Below, piece by piece: positions 1-9,059 of a stretch of 64,000 nucleotides of DNA (its first letter is position 1; the number at the start of each line of letters is the position of its first letter). This DNA is from Aestuariivivens sediminicola (GTDB lineage: Bacteria; Bacteroidota; Bacteroidia; Flavobacteriales; Flavobacteriaceae). Position numbers and translations under genes: made by a program. The notes below the pieces were generated by a model. It saw nothing but the letters and a program-made list of their open reading frames with translations. It searched no databases and was not told the origin of the DNA. The stretch is from positions 1 through 64,000 of the forward strand of contig NZ_JAKMCM010000004.1 in assembly GCF_022662015.1 (NCBI RefSeq), in the 5' to 3' direction.

Positions 1-1651
1 ATCCTAATGCTGCTTCTTGTGCTGCTATCCAAGCGCCAAAGTCACCTTCTTGATAATCACAAGCACTCACTGAATCATTCTGTGGAGCCTGAACGATAGT
101 CACTGCTGGAGCAGCTTCTACTGTAAATGAAGATGAACAACTGGTTGGTTCAGTACACTCATCATCTACTGTCATGGTTATTGATACAACGCCATCACAA
201 GCATCTGGCAGTGAAACATTATTAAGATCATTTGCTGATTGCCCATTTATCATATAAGTTACTGTAACTGGGGTATCTCCAGGGGTCACTGTAAATCCAG
301 CTAACCAATCCGAAAACGTATTTGCCTCAAGATTACAAGCGTTATCACTATAGGCATCCGGACACGAAAATGTCACTTCTTCCAAAACGTTTAAAGTGGC
401 TGTTGCAGTTGGATTATCAGGTAAGCAACCTGGGCCAGATACCGTTACTGAATATAATCCCTCATCGGCTAGCGTCACTGAATTAAATTCAATCGTATTT
501 GTTCCTTGTCCAGGGAAATCATCCGGCAACACACCTGATGGTCCAGACCACGTGTAGATATATTGATCTGTGAAATTAATGTTATTAATAGGCTCTCCAT
601 TGTTTTTAAATAATGTAGCCGATAAACTGGCACTTGTATTCTCACAAACTTCATCACCAGTGGCCTCAATTGTAAAAGGAAGATTAAAATCACCCCCAAC
701 AAAATCCTTTAGATCTGCAGTAATTTCTTTAGAAGATCTGGTTTCTAGCATCCATGTGGCATTACATAAATCTTGCACTGTAGGAGGATTAGGAAGCCCA
801 TCAAATGCGTCAGTTAAATCAATAACCCCTTCATAGAATTCATTGTAATCATATTCCACCTGACCTGCAGGAACCGAAAATCCAGCAGGGACAGGGGTTG
901 TTCCTCCATTATTTTGAGCTATCGAAGTTGTTGGAGAAACATCTATTGGTAAAAGGGAAAGATTATTACCAGCTGTCCCATTACCAGGACCAACCCATCT
1001 GAGAATTGTTATGTTTGCTTGCCTACCTCCATTTTCAAAATCTGCTAAAACCAGTAAATCTCCAATGGTATGTGCTGGATAAAAAATATTTTGCCCTCCC
1101 GCATTTGTAGTAGCAGATGTTCCGTTGATTAAAAACCAAAACCCAATATAGCCAACGCCATTATTGCTTTCACGGTCTCCAGCAAAAAAGAGATATGTTT
1201 TAGCGGGATCATAATCTGTATTAACCGTAGTTCCATCTGGTAATTCACAATCAGGATCATTTACGAGGCCTGTAAGAATGACAGCTGCCGCATTCATGAT
1301 ATCACTCTTGGCCTGCATCGGACTTAATGTCCACTCATTGTATTCATTGGAGTTGTTATTATCCCCAAATAATTTAAAGTCTTTTGAACCGGTATAAATA
1401 TCATCTTGATTACCGGTGAAAACATCCGAGCGATAAGAATAAGTGGGCTCTGATTGCAATTGGGGTGTGCCCCACTCGAACGAATTACCGTTTATACAAG
1501 GGACTACTGTCTGCGCCTGCAAACTCGTTGTTGCAAACAAAAAAAGCATAAGCAAGCCGAAGCCCATTATACTTTTTGAAATGATACCACTAACTCGAGA
1601 GCACCAGCGTATCGTTCGTGAAAAAGATTGGGTAAAATTGTACATTAACAT
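1..1651 (-). CDS. Large secreted adhesin-like protein, 5' part (runs off window)
   Basis: An open reading frame on the minus strand runs without a stop from an ATG at 1651 to the window edge, giving 550 codons of the N-terminal part. ATG 1645 is an in-frame alternative two codons later. The N-terminus has a long basic stretch, then a hydrophobic segment (about residues 28-45, GFGLLMLFLFATTSLQA) that looks like a signal peptide. The next region (about residues 50-250) has a pattern seen in flavobacterial gliding-type adhesins, with many Asn, Thr and Gly. From about residue 300 there are Ig/PKD-like beta modules with spaced cysteines and phrases such as GLYSVTVSGPGC, the style of SprB-like surface proteins. 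A T9SS sorting tail would be expected at the missing C-terminus. The exact family is not recognised. The role as a surface or secreted adhesin is inferred. Confidence 0.75.
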   Translation of the reverse strand, partial: MLMYNFTQSFSRTIRWCSRVSGIISKSIMGFGLLMLFLFATTSLQAQTVVPCINGNSFEWGTPQLQSEPTYSYRSDVFTGNQDDIYTGSKDFKLFGDNNNSNEYNEWTLSPMQAKSDIMNAAAVILTGLVNDPDCELPDGTTVNTDYDPAKTYLFFAGDRESNNGVGYIGFWFLINGTSATTNAGGQNIFYPAHTIGDLLVLADFENGGRQANITILRWVGPGNGTAGNNLSLLPIDVSPTTSIAQNNGGTTPVPAGFSVPAGQVEYDYNEFYEGVIDLTDAFDGLPNPPTVQDLCNATWMLETRSSKEITADLKDFVGGDFNLPFTIEATGDEVCENTSASLSATLFKNNGEPINNINFTDQYIYTWSGPSGVLPDDFPGQGTNTIEFNSVTLADEGLYSVTVSGPGCLPDNPTATATLNVLEEVTFSCPDAYSDNACNLEANTFSDWLAGFTVTPGDTPVTVTYMINGQSANDLNNVSLPDACDGVVSITMTVDDECTEPTSCSSSFTVEAAPAVTIVQAPQNDSVSACDYQEGDFGAWIAAQEAALG

Positions 1652-2244
1652 AACATTTTTGTTTAATTAATAAATGATGTTAACATAAATAAGACAAGAC
1701 AATCGCCGTCACTGAGTGTCACTACAAAAAGCGCTAGCACATTGCTAAATTTTTGGTAAGTCAGGGCTACTTAATACTGCTATTAATCAAGTATGCTCTT
1801 CACTGAAAAATAAGTAGAGAAAGTTTAAAACATGCAGATTTGAGGGATATTCAAAGTTAATCTAACCCCTTTTCATTAACAAACAGGTAATTCAACTTTT
1901 AGACCATCCGCTAGAATTATTAGATTATCGACATGATTTTTTTCGATTTTTAGACGATTGGTAAATTTAACCGATTATCAGTTATCTACCCGAATTATTG
2001 TAGTTTTCCTAAACAGAAGGCCTCTTTATTAACAGTATTGCAAATGAACAGTGATGTTCTAAAGGTTTAAGATCCTGATCTGAAAACAATTACTTCCATT
2101 GACCATAAATATGCTATAGATGACATACCGATTTCAGTTGGTCCGTCTCAAATCAAAAATGTTAATTAAATTTTAAAAATGAGGCCCTTACCCCTATGGA
2201 TTAGTGCAAATAATTATCTTTAGCGCTTTAACAAAAAAACTGAT
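1652..2244. other. Intergenic region between adhesin-like gene and TlpA gene
   Basis: This 593-base divergent gap holds no convincing intact gene. It is AT-rich. A short stretch near its end (2071-2169) looks like the decayed C-terminus of a LytTR-type regulator and is listed separately. Upstream of the 2245 ATG the sequence TATCTTTA (about 2213-2220) is one mismatch from the Bacteroidota -7 element TAnnTTTG, with no clear -33 partner. No clear -7 element was found for the minus-strand adhesin gene. Confidence 0.5.
2071..2169 (+). pseudogene. Possible remnant of a LytTR-type response regulator C-terminus
   Basis: In the frame ending with TAA at 2169 the translation contains ITSIDHKYAIDDIPISVG. 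This resembles the end of LytTR DNA-binding domains, where a 'KI.SID....I....IPIGR' pattern is common. A stop codon (TAA, 2068-2070) directly precedes it and no start is available, so if it is real it is a decayed fragment. The match is short and made from memory of the family, so it could be chance. Confidence 0.22.
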
Positions 2245-3615
2245 ATGAAACATTCGATTATTTTACTTTTATGTATCGCATTCATCTTAAGTTGTCAGAA
2301 AGAAGTATCTCGCGATTATGCCATTGTAGCCGGCACGGTAAGCAATGGTCCGGGCAAGGTCAATCTTGGCACCTTAGACAGAAGTTTTACCATGACCATG
2401 CCTACCGATGCTAATGGGACCTTTCGCGATATCATTTCTTCCGATTTTGGTCATTTCATGTTCTTCGACGGAAAGAACTTTACACCGGTTTACATCGAGA
2501 AGGGCGATAGCATTCACATTAGCTATGATGCTAACGATTTTAATAACTCCTTAACCTTTGCCGGAGATGGAGCCCCCATAAGTGACTATCTGAAAAACAA
2601 ATCCACCCTAGAGCGGGAATTAAGGGGTCCTGAAAATGTATATACCTTGGATGAGACCACTTTCAAAACCACGTTTACCGGCATCAGGGATTCACTGTTG
2701 GCCAATTTAGATGCAACTGCCGGTATACCGGAATCTTACAAGATAAAAGAAACCCGAAATATCAACTACAGTTACCTGGGGCAACTTATGAGATATCAGC
2801 CCTATCATGCCTATTATACCGGGAACCCTGATTTTGAAGTCTCTGAGGATTTTTTAAAGGAGTTGGATCAGATAGATTACAACAATGAGGACGATTTTAA
2901 GTTTTCAAATGCCTATGCCAATCTGGTGACAGGACACTATAACAATAAAGCTCAGGAGCTTATCGAATCCGATTCACTCGCCGACTATGCGGCCCTTCAC
3001 AAGGCCATCTCCGTTGCGACGAGCGAGCTCATTAAGAATAAGTTGCTGTTCAACAGTGCTAAAACGGGTATTACCTACACCGATGATTTGGAAGGCTACT
3101 ACACTTCGTTTATGACACATTCAACCAACGAAGAGCACAAAACTGAAATTACAGCGACTTATGATAAACTTAAGGTGCTTTCCAAGGGCAGTCCCTCACC
3201 AAAATTTACGGATTACGAAAACTATGCAGGTGGAACCACCTCATTGAGCGACCTGGAAGGTAAATATGTCTACATCGATGTCTGGGCTACCTGGTGCGGA
3301 CCCTGCAAAAGGGAAATCCCATTCCTAAAGGAAGTAGAGGCCAAATACCACGATAAGAACATTGCCTTTGTGAGCATATCCATTGATAAGGTGAGCGATC
3401 ATGAGAAATGGAAGACCATGGTGGAGGAAAAGGAACTCGGCGGTATTCAGCTGTTTGCCGATAACGATTGGAATTCGGCATTTGTAAAGGAATACCAGAT
3501 CCAGGGCATCCCCCGCTTTATTCTCATCAACCCCGAAGGTCAGATTATCAATGCCAATGCACCGCGACCCTCGGATCCTAAATTAATTGAATTATTTACG
3601 GAATATAATATTTAA
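2245..3615 (+). CDS. TlpA-like thioredoxin-domain lipoprotein
   Basis: A 456-residue envelope thiol-disulfide protein. The N-terminus is a lipoprotein signal ending in FILSC with the lipidated cysteine at residue 17. Residues about 25-110 form a beta-rich DUF4369-like domain, followed by a helical middle region. The C-terminal 150 residues are a TlpA/ResA-type redoxin with the catalytic motif W350-C-G-P-C354, preceded by YVYIDVWAT. The cis-Pro loop is visible near the end (QGIPRFILINPEG). Members of this family in Bacteroidota are anchored at the cell envelope and are thought to reduce or isomerise disulfides, often helping cytochrome c maturation. The specific partner is unknown. It stands alone, followed by a bidirectional terminator shared with the convergent nnr gene. 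Confidence 0.88.
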   Translation: MKHSIILLLCIAFILSCQKEVSRDYAIVAGTVSNGPGKVNLGTLDRSFTMTMPTDANGTFRDIISSDFGHFMFFDGKNFTPVYIEKGDSIHISYDANDFNNSLTFAGDGAPISDYLKNKSTLERELRGPENVYTLDETTFKTTFTGIRDSLLANLDATAGIPESYKIKETRNINYSYLGQLMRYQPYHAYYTGNPDFEVSEDFLKELDQIDYNNEDDFKFSNAYANLVTGHYNNKAQELIESDSLADYAALHKAISVATSELIKNKLLFNSAKTGITYTDDLEGYYTSFMTHSTNEEHKTEITATYDKLKVLSKGSPSPKFTDYENYAGGTTSLSDLEGKYVYIDVWATWCGPCKREIPFLKEVEAKYHDKNIAFVSISIDKVSDHEKWKTMVEEKELGGIQLFADNDWNSAFVKEYQIQGIPRFILINPEGQIINANAPRPSDPKLIELFTEYNI

Positions 3616-3643
3616 ACCCCGTTAAAGGGAACGAAATTACATT

Positions 3644-3675
3644 GAAAAAGGTTTTCCGAATGGGAAACCTTTTTT
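3644..3675. terminator. Bidirectional intrinsic terminator between TlpA gene and nnr
   Basis: The arms GAAAAAGGTTTTCC and GGGAAACCTTTTTT pair over about 11 bp around a short GAAT loop, with an A-run on the left and a T-run on the right. The terminator can therefore serve both convergent genes. It lies 28 bases after the stop of the TlpA gene and 7 bases beyond the nnr stop. Confidence 0.8.
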
Positions 3676-3682
3676 ATTGGCC

Positions 3683-5248
3683 TCAGGAGCCGTTTTGGTC
3701 CTCGGCGTTCGTTTTCCTGTTTGGATCCGCCTGTTCCGGTGCCTTAAACAAATCCAAAAAAGCTTTCCCAAGGTAGTCTATCACATGACCGGCCATTACA
3801 CTCTGGTAGCCAAAATCCTCAACGGCGATGTCCGCCGATTTGCCGTGCAGGTACACTCCGAACATACTTGCGGTCAGGGGATCATAGCGCTGCGCCATCA
3901 GTCCCGTAATGATCCCGGTCAGTACATCCCCGCTACCCGCTGTTGCCAGCCCCGGATTTCCGGTGGTGTTAATGTAGAGCTTCTCTTTAAAAACAGTTAC
4001 CGTATGTGCCCCTTTTATCACCACGATACAGCTGTATTTTTTTGAAAAGGCCTTTACCTTTTGCAGCTTGTCAAAATCGTCTGTCCATGGACCAACGAGC
4101 CGCTCGAGTTCCTTGGGATGTGGCGTTAGCACACAGTGCTTTGGCAGTAACTTCAATAAAGCGTTCTTTTGAGACAAGATATTCAGACCATCAGCATCGA
4201 TGACCAGGGGGGCGACATTCGATTTCAGGAAGGCCTCGAATGCATTTACGGTAGCATCAAGAGTGCCCATCCCGATGCCTATACCTACGGCCGTCGGCTT
4301 GAACTCATAGGCTATAGAGCTGATGTTTTCCTCATCTTTATCCGTAATCACCATGGCTTCAGGAACAGTAGACTGCAGGGTATGATAGCCACATCTCGGA
4401 ACATAGGCAGTGACCAATCCTGCTCCCGCCGATAAGGCTGCTCGGGTTGACAAGACAACCGCACCGATCTTACCATAACTTCCGCCAATAATCAAACCGT
4501 GTCCAAAATGGCCTTTATGGGCATATCTATCCCTTGGCTTGTATAGGGTAAGGACCTCATACTTACCGATCAACTCCGCCTCGACCTCAGTGCTCTGTAA
4601 GAACTCAGTATCAAATTCGATGTCCAAAACCTCCCACTGCACCGTATATTTCGCCGTTTCCGGTAAAAAAAACACGAGTTTTGGTGCTGCAAAAGTTAAG
4701 GTATCCCCTGCCTGTACAACTCCATCTGGATCTTCTATGGGCTTTTCCATATAAAGTCCCGAGGGGATATCAATGGATAAGGTAAAGGCCTTGCTGGTTT
4801 TAAAATGCTGGAACAGGGTCTTTACCCAGTCATCGACAGGTCGGTTCAAACCAATGCCAAAAACGGCATCTACAATAATGTCATCCGGATGTATTTCCGG
4901 AAAGGCCTTCCCCTTCTTTAACAATATCGGCCAATCCTTTGAAACGGTCTTGATACGATCGTAATTTATCAGAAAATCCTTTGAACGCTTGTCGCTGTAA
5001 TTGACAATATAGGTGTTTACCCGATACCCATGGGTTATGAGGTGCCTGCCCAGGACCAGGCCATCTCCGCCGTTGTTCCCGATTCCGCAAAAGATATGGA
5101 CTGGAACCTGCGCCCCCTGCATGCGTAAATGCATCCAATTGAACAGTTGGGTTCCTGCACGTTCCATGAGATCGGCCGAAGTGATCTTCTGGCGCTCAAC
5201 AGTAAGTTTGTCGCCTGTGTAAATCTGTTCTCTGGAAAATAGCTTCAT
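3683..5248 (-). CDS. nnr: Bifunctional NAD(P)H-hydrate epimerase / ADP-dependent NAD(P)H-hydrate dehydratase
   Basis: This 521-residue repair enzyme converts damaged (hydrated) NADH and NADPH back to the normal cofactors in the cytoplasm. The N-terminal half (about residues 1-220) is the YjeF_N epimerase, with the loop GIGNNGGDG at 55-63 and the DAVFGIG segment near residue 112. The C-terminal half (about 240-505) is the ribokinase-like dehydratase, with TPHPKE, VIKGAHT and the GLATAGSGDVLTGIITGL signature around residue 437. The length is normal for the fused form. The start at 5248 (MKLFSREQIY) matches the family N-terminus. The last 20 residues are charged and probably not conserved. The gene is transcribed away from the threonine operon. 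Confidence 0.95.
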   Translation of the reverse strand: MKLFSREQIYTGDKLTVERQKITSADLMERAGTQLFNWMHLRMQGAQVPVHIFCGIGNNGGDGLVLGRHLITHGYRVNTYIVNYSDKRSKDFLINYDRIKTVSKDWPILLKKGKAFPEIHPDDIIVDAVFGIGLNRPVDDWVKTLFQHFKTSKAFTLSIDIPSGLYMEKPIEDPDGVVQAGDTLTFAAPKLVFFLPETAKYTVQWEVLDIEFDTEFLQSTEVEAELIGKYEVLTLYKPRDRYAHKGHFGHGLIIGGSYGKIGAVVLSTRAALSAGAGLVTAYVPRCGYHTLQSTVPEAMVITDKDEENISSIAYEFKPTAVGIGIGMGTLDATVNAFEAFLKSNVAPLVIDADGLNILSQKNALLKLLPKHCVLTPHPKELERLVGPWTDDFDKLQKVKAFSKKYSCIVVIKGAHTVTVFKEKLYINTTGNPGLATAGSGDVLTGIITGLMAQRYDPLTASMFGVYLHGKSADIAVEDFGYQSVMAGHVIDYLGKAFLDLFKAPEQADPNRKTNAEDQNGS

Positions 5249-5372
5249 CGCCGGGACGGTTGTTAATTTATCAATACTTCAGCTTTTTAGCCCGTTATAG
5301 TTTAATTAAATGCATGCTTAATAAGAATTTTATAAAAAGCAATGATTTATTTTTTTATTAAGTTAAAAGTAA

Positions 5373-5396
5373 TACTTTTGGACTGTATTATACAGT
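5373..5396 (+). promoter_or_regulatory. Threonine operon promoter with palindrome at the start site
   Basis: TACTTTTG (5373-5380) matches the Bacteroidota -7 element TAnnTTTG exactly. It lies 22 bases before the leader peptide ATG. No good -33 TTG is found at the normal distance; the upstream DNA is an A/T run. Immediately after it lies a perfect 15-bp inverted repeat, ACTGTATTATACAGT (5382-5396), which covers the predicted transcription start. It could be an operator, but this is inference. Confidence 0.6.
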
Positions 5397-5402
5397 AATA
5401 CC

Positions 5403-5510
5403 ATGAATCTTTTAGCCCAAAATATAGTTTTTACCTTGCCTTTTTCATCTCTAAAGGCCGTATCTTTTTTTGGAACTACTACAAGTACTACAACCCCTTG
5501 GGGTTGCTAA
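5403..5510 (+). CDS. Threonine operon leader peptide (35 aa)
   Basis: This short open frame upstream of the aspartokinase gene encodes 35 residues. Near its end is the run G-T-T-T-S-T-T-T-P-W-G-C, with six threonine codons among seven (5475-5495). Its TAA (5508-5510) lies inside the left arm of a predicted antiterminator. This is the arrangement of classical attenuation leaders such as ThrL of enterobacteria, reached here in an unrelated sequence. The peptide has no other recognisable function. The alternative, a chance ORF, is unlikely given the Thr cluster, the promoter 22 bases upstream and the terminator 24 bases downstream of the stop codon. Confidence 0.8.
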   Translation: MNLLAQNIVFTLPFSSLKAVSFFGTTTSTTTPWGC

Positions 5511-5569
5511 TTACATATACTTCGGACTATTTTTGTGATTTCTATAATCACATATTTTTAATTATTTTT
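5491..5569 (+). promoter_or_regulatory. Transcription attenuator of the threonine operon
   Basis: Three mutually related structures are visible. The first is a GC hairpin, CAACCCC-TT-GGGGTTG (5491-5506), over the last Thr, Pro, Trp and Gly codons of the leader. The second is a terminator hairpin, TGTGATT-TCTAT-AATCACA (5534-5552), followed by TATTTTTAATTATTTTT. The third is an antiterminator: AATTACA (5509-5515) can pair with TGTGATT (5534-5540) over 7 bp, with one G-U pair. A ribosome that finishes the leader covers 5509-5515 and lets the terminator form. A ribosome stalled at the Thr codons leaves it free to sequester the terminator's left arm. The terminator stem is AT-rich and short, so its strength is uncertain. 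Confidence 0.72.
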
Positions 5570-5592
5570 CACAACAATCAATGTATTAAAAC

Positions 5593-8037
5593 ATGCAAGT
5601 TTTAAAATTCGGAGGAACTTCTGTAGGTTCATCACAAAATATAAATAATGTTATTTCCATTTTAGAAAGCTATTCTGAAAAAGATAAAGTGGCCTGTGTG
5701 GTCTCTGCTGTCGGTGGCATTACCGATAAATTACTTTTAGCCGGAGAACAGGCTAAGAACAAGGACAGGGTATTCGAAGCGACCTTTAATCGTATTAAGG
5801 CAATTCACCTTGAGATTATAGAGGACCTCAATCCATCAAACAAGCAACCACTACTCCATTTTTTAGACGAAACATTAAACGCCTTGAAGAATCTTTTGGA
5901 AGGCATTTATTTAATCAATGAGCTATCTCCTAAAACATCGGATAAACTGGTAAGTTTTGGTGAAAAACTGTCCTCCTTCATTATGGCTGAAACGATGAAA
6001 AACAGGACGCTTTCTGCAGCCAGGAAGAATACTCAGGACCTCATTATAACCAATGCCAACTATACCAAGGCAGAAGTCGATTACCCTACCACCTATGCGA
6101 ACATTAGGGACTATTTTAAATCGGCTAAAGCCCGGATTACGATTTTACCCGGTTTTATAGCTAAATCGGCTCAAGGCGAGGAAACCACCCTTGGCCGTGG
6201 GGGCTCCGATTTTACGGCGGCGATACTTGCTGCTGCCATGGAGGTGGAACAACTGGACATCTGGACGGATGTGAGTGGCATGTTCACGACGAATCCAAAA
6301 TTAGTAAAACAGGCCTACCCTATTGAGACGATATCCTATCAGGAAGCCATGGAGCTCTCCCACTTTGGGGCAAAGGTTTTATATCCTCCTACGGTGCAGC
6401 CTGTCCTGGACCTGAATATTCCAATCCATATCAAGAATACGAACCGACCTGAAGATACGGGGACCATCATTTCCAATCTGGAATCTCAGAATGGTAATCC
6501 GGTAAAAGGGATTAGCAATATTGGAAATATTGCCTTGTTAACCCTTCAGGGCAGTGGAATGGTGGGTATTCCAGGGTTTTCAAAACGCCTTTTTGAAACC
6601 CTGGCTCAGGAAAAGATCAATGTGATTTTAATTACCCAGGCTTCATCAGAACATTCCATTTGTCTTGGTATCGATGCTGCGGACGCTGAAAGCGCCAAAA
6701 ACGCGGTAGACCAGATCTTTGAAAATGAGATCGCACTTCATAAAATCGATCCTATTGTTGTAGAGACAGGCTTATCCATTATAGCCCTTGTCGGTGATAA
6801 TATGAAGAACCACCAGGGCATTAGTGGTAAAATGTTCAGCACCCTGGGAAAGAATAACATCAATATCCGAGCGATTGCCCAGGGCGCTTCAGAGAAGAAC
6901 ATTTCGGCGGTAATTGCCGATAAGGATGTTAAAAAAGCATTGAACACGCTTCATGAACAGTTTTTTGAGGCCAAGACCAAACAGCTGAATGTATTCATTA
7001 CAGGGGTTGGTAACGTTGGGGAACGTTTGGTAGAGCAAATTAGACAGCAGCGTACCTATTTAAAGGAGAATTTGAAGATCAATCTGCGCATTATCGGATT
7101 ATCCAACTCAAGAACCATGTATTTCAATGAGGATGGCATCGATTTAAAGGATTGGAAAGTGAAACTGGCAGGTGGTGAGAAGGCATCGCTCGATGGATTT
7201 TTCCAAAACATACTGAAGCTCAATCTGCGCAACAGTATTTTTATGGATATAACGGCTAACGCCGATGTTGCGCGACGCTATCCTGATTACCTCAGGGAAA
7301 GTATTGCTGTTGTGGCCTGCAATAAAATAGCCTGTTCCGGCAATATGGAGAACTACAAACTGCTAAAGCGCCTGTCCTTGAAATACAATGCGCCCTTCCT
7401 TTTCGAAACTAATGTCGGTGCCGGTTTACCTGTCATCGATACTTTGAATAATCTGGTGGCCTCAGGGGATAAAATCACCTCGATACAGGCCGTGCTCTCC
7501 GGAAGTTTAAATTTTGTGTTCAACCATTTTAATGATCAGACCAGGTTCTACGACGTGGTGAAACAGGCCCAGGAAGAAGGTTACACCGAACCGGATCCGA
7601 GAATTGATCTCAGTGGTGTTGATGTGGCTCGGAAAATCCTTATTTTGGCCAGGGAAAGTGGGGTAAGCATGGAATTGGAAGATATCGAAAACACCTCCTT
7701 CTTATCGGAATCCGGGTTTAAAAGTGATACGGTGGCGGATTTCTTTGACACCTTAATTAAGGATGAGGATCACTACCAGCAGATATATGCCGCCGCCAGT
7801 GCGAAACAGTGTCAGCTAAAGTATGTGGCGCAGTTCAATAATGGTCGGGCCAGTGTGGGGCTTCAGGAAATTCCGCAGGGGCATCCATTTTATAATTTAG
7901 AGGGTAAGGACAATATTGTGATGTTCTACACCCAAAGGTATCCGGAGCAACCAATGATCATCAAAGGTGCGGGAGCCGGTGCCGATGTTACAGCCTCAGG
8001 GCTATTTGCCGATATCATAAGAATAGGAAACATTTAG
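5593..8037 (+). CDS. thrA: Bifunctional aspartate kinase / homoserine dehydrogenase
   Basis: This 814-residue fusion catalyses the first and third steps from aspartate to threonine and methionine. The N-terminal aspartokinase carries K5-F-G-G-T-S-V-G and TTLGRGGSDFTA. The middle (about 305-455) holds two ACT-type regulatory domains, the usual site of threonine feedback. The homoserine dehydrogenase part begins at about residue 466 with NVFITGVGNVGE, the NAD(P)-binding loop. It continues with the catalytic region GSLNFVFN and E666-PDPRIDLSGVDVARK681. Length and order match the ThrA/MetL fusions. It is the first structural gene after the attenuator, and thrB begins 74 bases after its stop. Confidence 0.97.
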   Translation: MQVLKFGGTSVGSSQNINNVISILESYSEKDKVACVVSAVGGITDKLLLAGEQAKNKDRVFEATFNRIKAIHLEIIEDLNPSNKQPLLHFLDETLNALKNLLEGIYLINELSPKTSDKLVSFGEKLSSFIMAETMKNRTLSAARKNTQDLIITNANYTKAEVDYPTTYANIRDYFKSAKARITILPGFIAKSAQGEETTLGRGGSDFTAAILAAAMEVEQLDIWTDVSGMFTTNPKLVKQAYPIETISYQEAMELSHFGAKVLYPPTVQPVLDLNIPIHIKNTNRPEDTGTIISNLESQNGNPVKGISNIGNIALLTLQGSGMVGIPGFSKRLFETLAQEKINVILITQASSEHSICLGIDAADAESAKNAVDQIFENEIALHKIDPIVVETGLSIIALVGDNMKNHQGISGKMFSTLGKNNINIRAIAQGASEKNISAVIADKDVKKALNTLHEQFFEAKTKQLNVFITGVGNVGERLVEQIRQQRTYLKENLKINLRIIGLSNSRTMYFNEDGIDLKDWKVKLAGGEKASLDGFFQNILKLNLRNSIFMDITANADVARRYPDYLRESIAVVACNKIACSGNMENYKLLKRLSLKYNAPFLFETNVGAGLPVIDTLNNLVASGDKITSIQAVLSGSLNFVFNHFNDQTRFYDVVKQAQEEGYTEPDPRIDLSGVDVARKILILARESGVSMELEDIENTSFLSESGFKSDTVADFFDTLIKDEDHYQQIYAAASAKQCQLKYVAQFNNGRASVGLQEIPQGHPFYNLEGKDNIVMFYTQRYPEQPMIIKGAGAGADVTASGLFADIIRIGNI

Positions 8038-8111
8038 GATGTATAATGAACTTGTATAAAAAAGGTTCGGGTTACTGCTCCAGTGCAGCCGAGAACTATT
8101 TAATAGAAAAA

Positions 8112-9035
8112 ATGAACGAAATAAGACTATTTTCTCCTGCCACTGTGGCGAATGTATCCTGCGGCTTTGATGTGCTGGGCTTTTGTCTGGATGGTGTGGG
8201 TGACGAAATGGTGATTCGAAAAATTGAGAAAAAAGGAATCTACATCACCCATATAGAAGGCGCCGACTTACCTTATGATCCCAAATCCAATGTGGCCGGC
8301 GTTTCAGCCTTAGCCCTTTATGAGGCTATTGACGTTGATTTCGGATTTGAAATTGAGATCTACAAAAAGATCAAACCGGGAAGTGGCATTGGCAGCAGTG
8401 CCGCAAGTGCTGTAGGCAGTGTTTTTGGCATGAATGCACTTTTAAACAAACCGTTTAATACAACGCAGTTAACCGAATTTGCCATTAAGGGTGAAGCCTT
8501 AGCCAGTCAATGCGAACATGCCGATAACCTGGCACCTGCCCTATTTGGTGGTTTTACACTGGTGAAGAGCGTATCGCCTTTGCAGGTATTGGAAATTCCA
8601 ACACCCGATAATCTCTTTGCGGTGATTCTGCATCCACAAATCGAGATTAAGACAGCCGAGGCAAGGGCCATCCTTCCAAGGGATATTCCCTTGAGTGATG
8701 CCATAACGCAATGGGCTAATTTTGGAAGTTTAATTCATGCACTGCATACCTCGGATTACGATCTGATTAAGGCCTCATTACGCGATGTGATTGTCGAACC
8801 GTATCGAAGCCGACTCATCCCATTCTATGATGAAGTCATTCAGGCTGCCGCGCAGGCAGGAGCTCTGGGCTCCGGTATTTCCGGTTCCGGTCCGTCGGTT
8901 TTTACCCTTTGTGAAGGACATGCCGCTGCAAAGGCAGTTGCAAAACAGATTGAGGCGGTTTACCGGAATTCTGATATCGCTTTCGATATACATGTGTCAA
9001 AAATTAACACCCAGGGGATTAAAGTCATAGGATAG
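8112..9035 (+). CDS. thrB: Homoserine kinase
   Basis: A GHMP-family kinase that phosphorylates homoserine, the fourth step to threonine. The ATP-binding loop P89-G-S-G-I-G-S-S-A-A-S is plain, and a second glycine-rich motif GSGISGSGPSVF lies near residue 260. The frame is open from an ATG at 8046, but the extra 22 residues (MNLYKKGSGYC...) are not family-like. The start at 8112 gives MNEIRLFSPATVANVSCGFD, the conserved ThrB N-terminus, and 307 residues, the normal length. It is the middle gene of the operon, with thrC starting 24 bases after its stop. Confidence 0.95.
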   Translation: MNEIRLFSPATVANVSCGFDVLGFCLDGVGDEMVIRKIEKKGIYITHIEGADLPYDPKSNVAGVSALALYEAIDVDFGFEIEIYKKIKPGSGIGSSAASAVGSVFGMNALLNKPFNTTQLTEFAIKGEALASQCEHADNLAPALFGGFTLVKSVSPLQVLEIPTPDNLFAVILHPQIEIKTAEARAILPRDIPLSDAITQWANFGSLIHALHTSDYDLIKASLRDVIVEPYRSRLIPFYDEVIQAAAQAGALGSGISGSGPSVFTLCEGHAAAKAVAKQIEAVYRNSDIAFDIHVSKINTQGIKVIG

Positions 9036-9059
9036 TCATTATCTGACATACGATTTGAG

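Noticed and set aside
475-836. Short ORFs of 75 and 88 codons on both strands at the left end
   Set aside because: They are out-of-frame shadows of the long minus-strand reading frame that covers 1-1651.
8046-8111. Upstream start for thrB giving 22 extra residues
   Set aside because: The added residues are not family-like, while ATG 8112 yields the conserved N-terminus.
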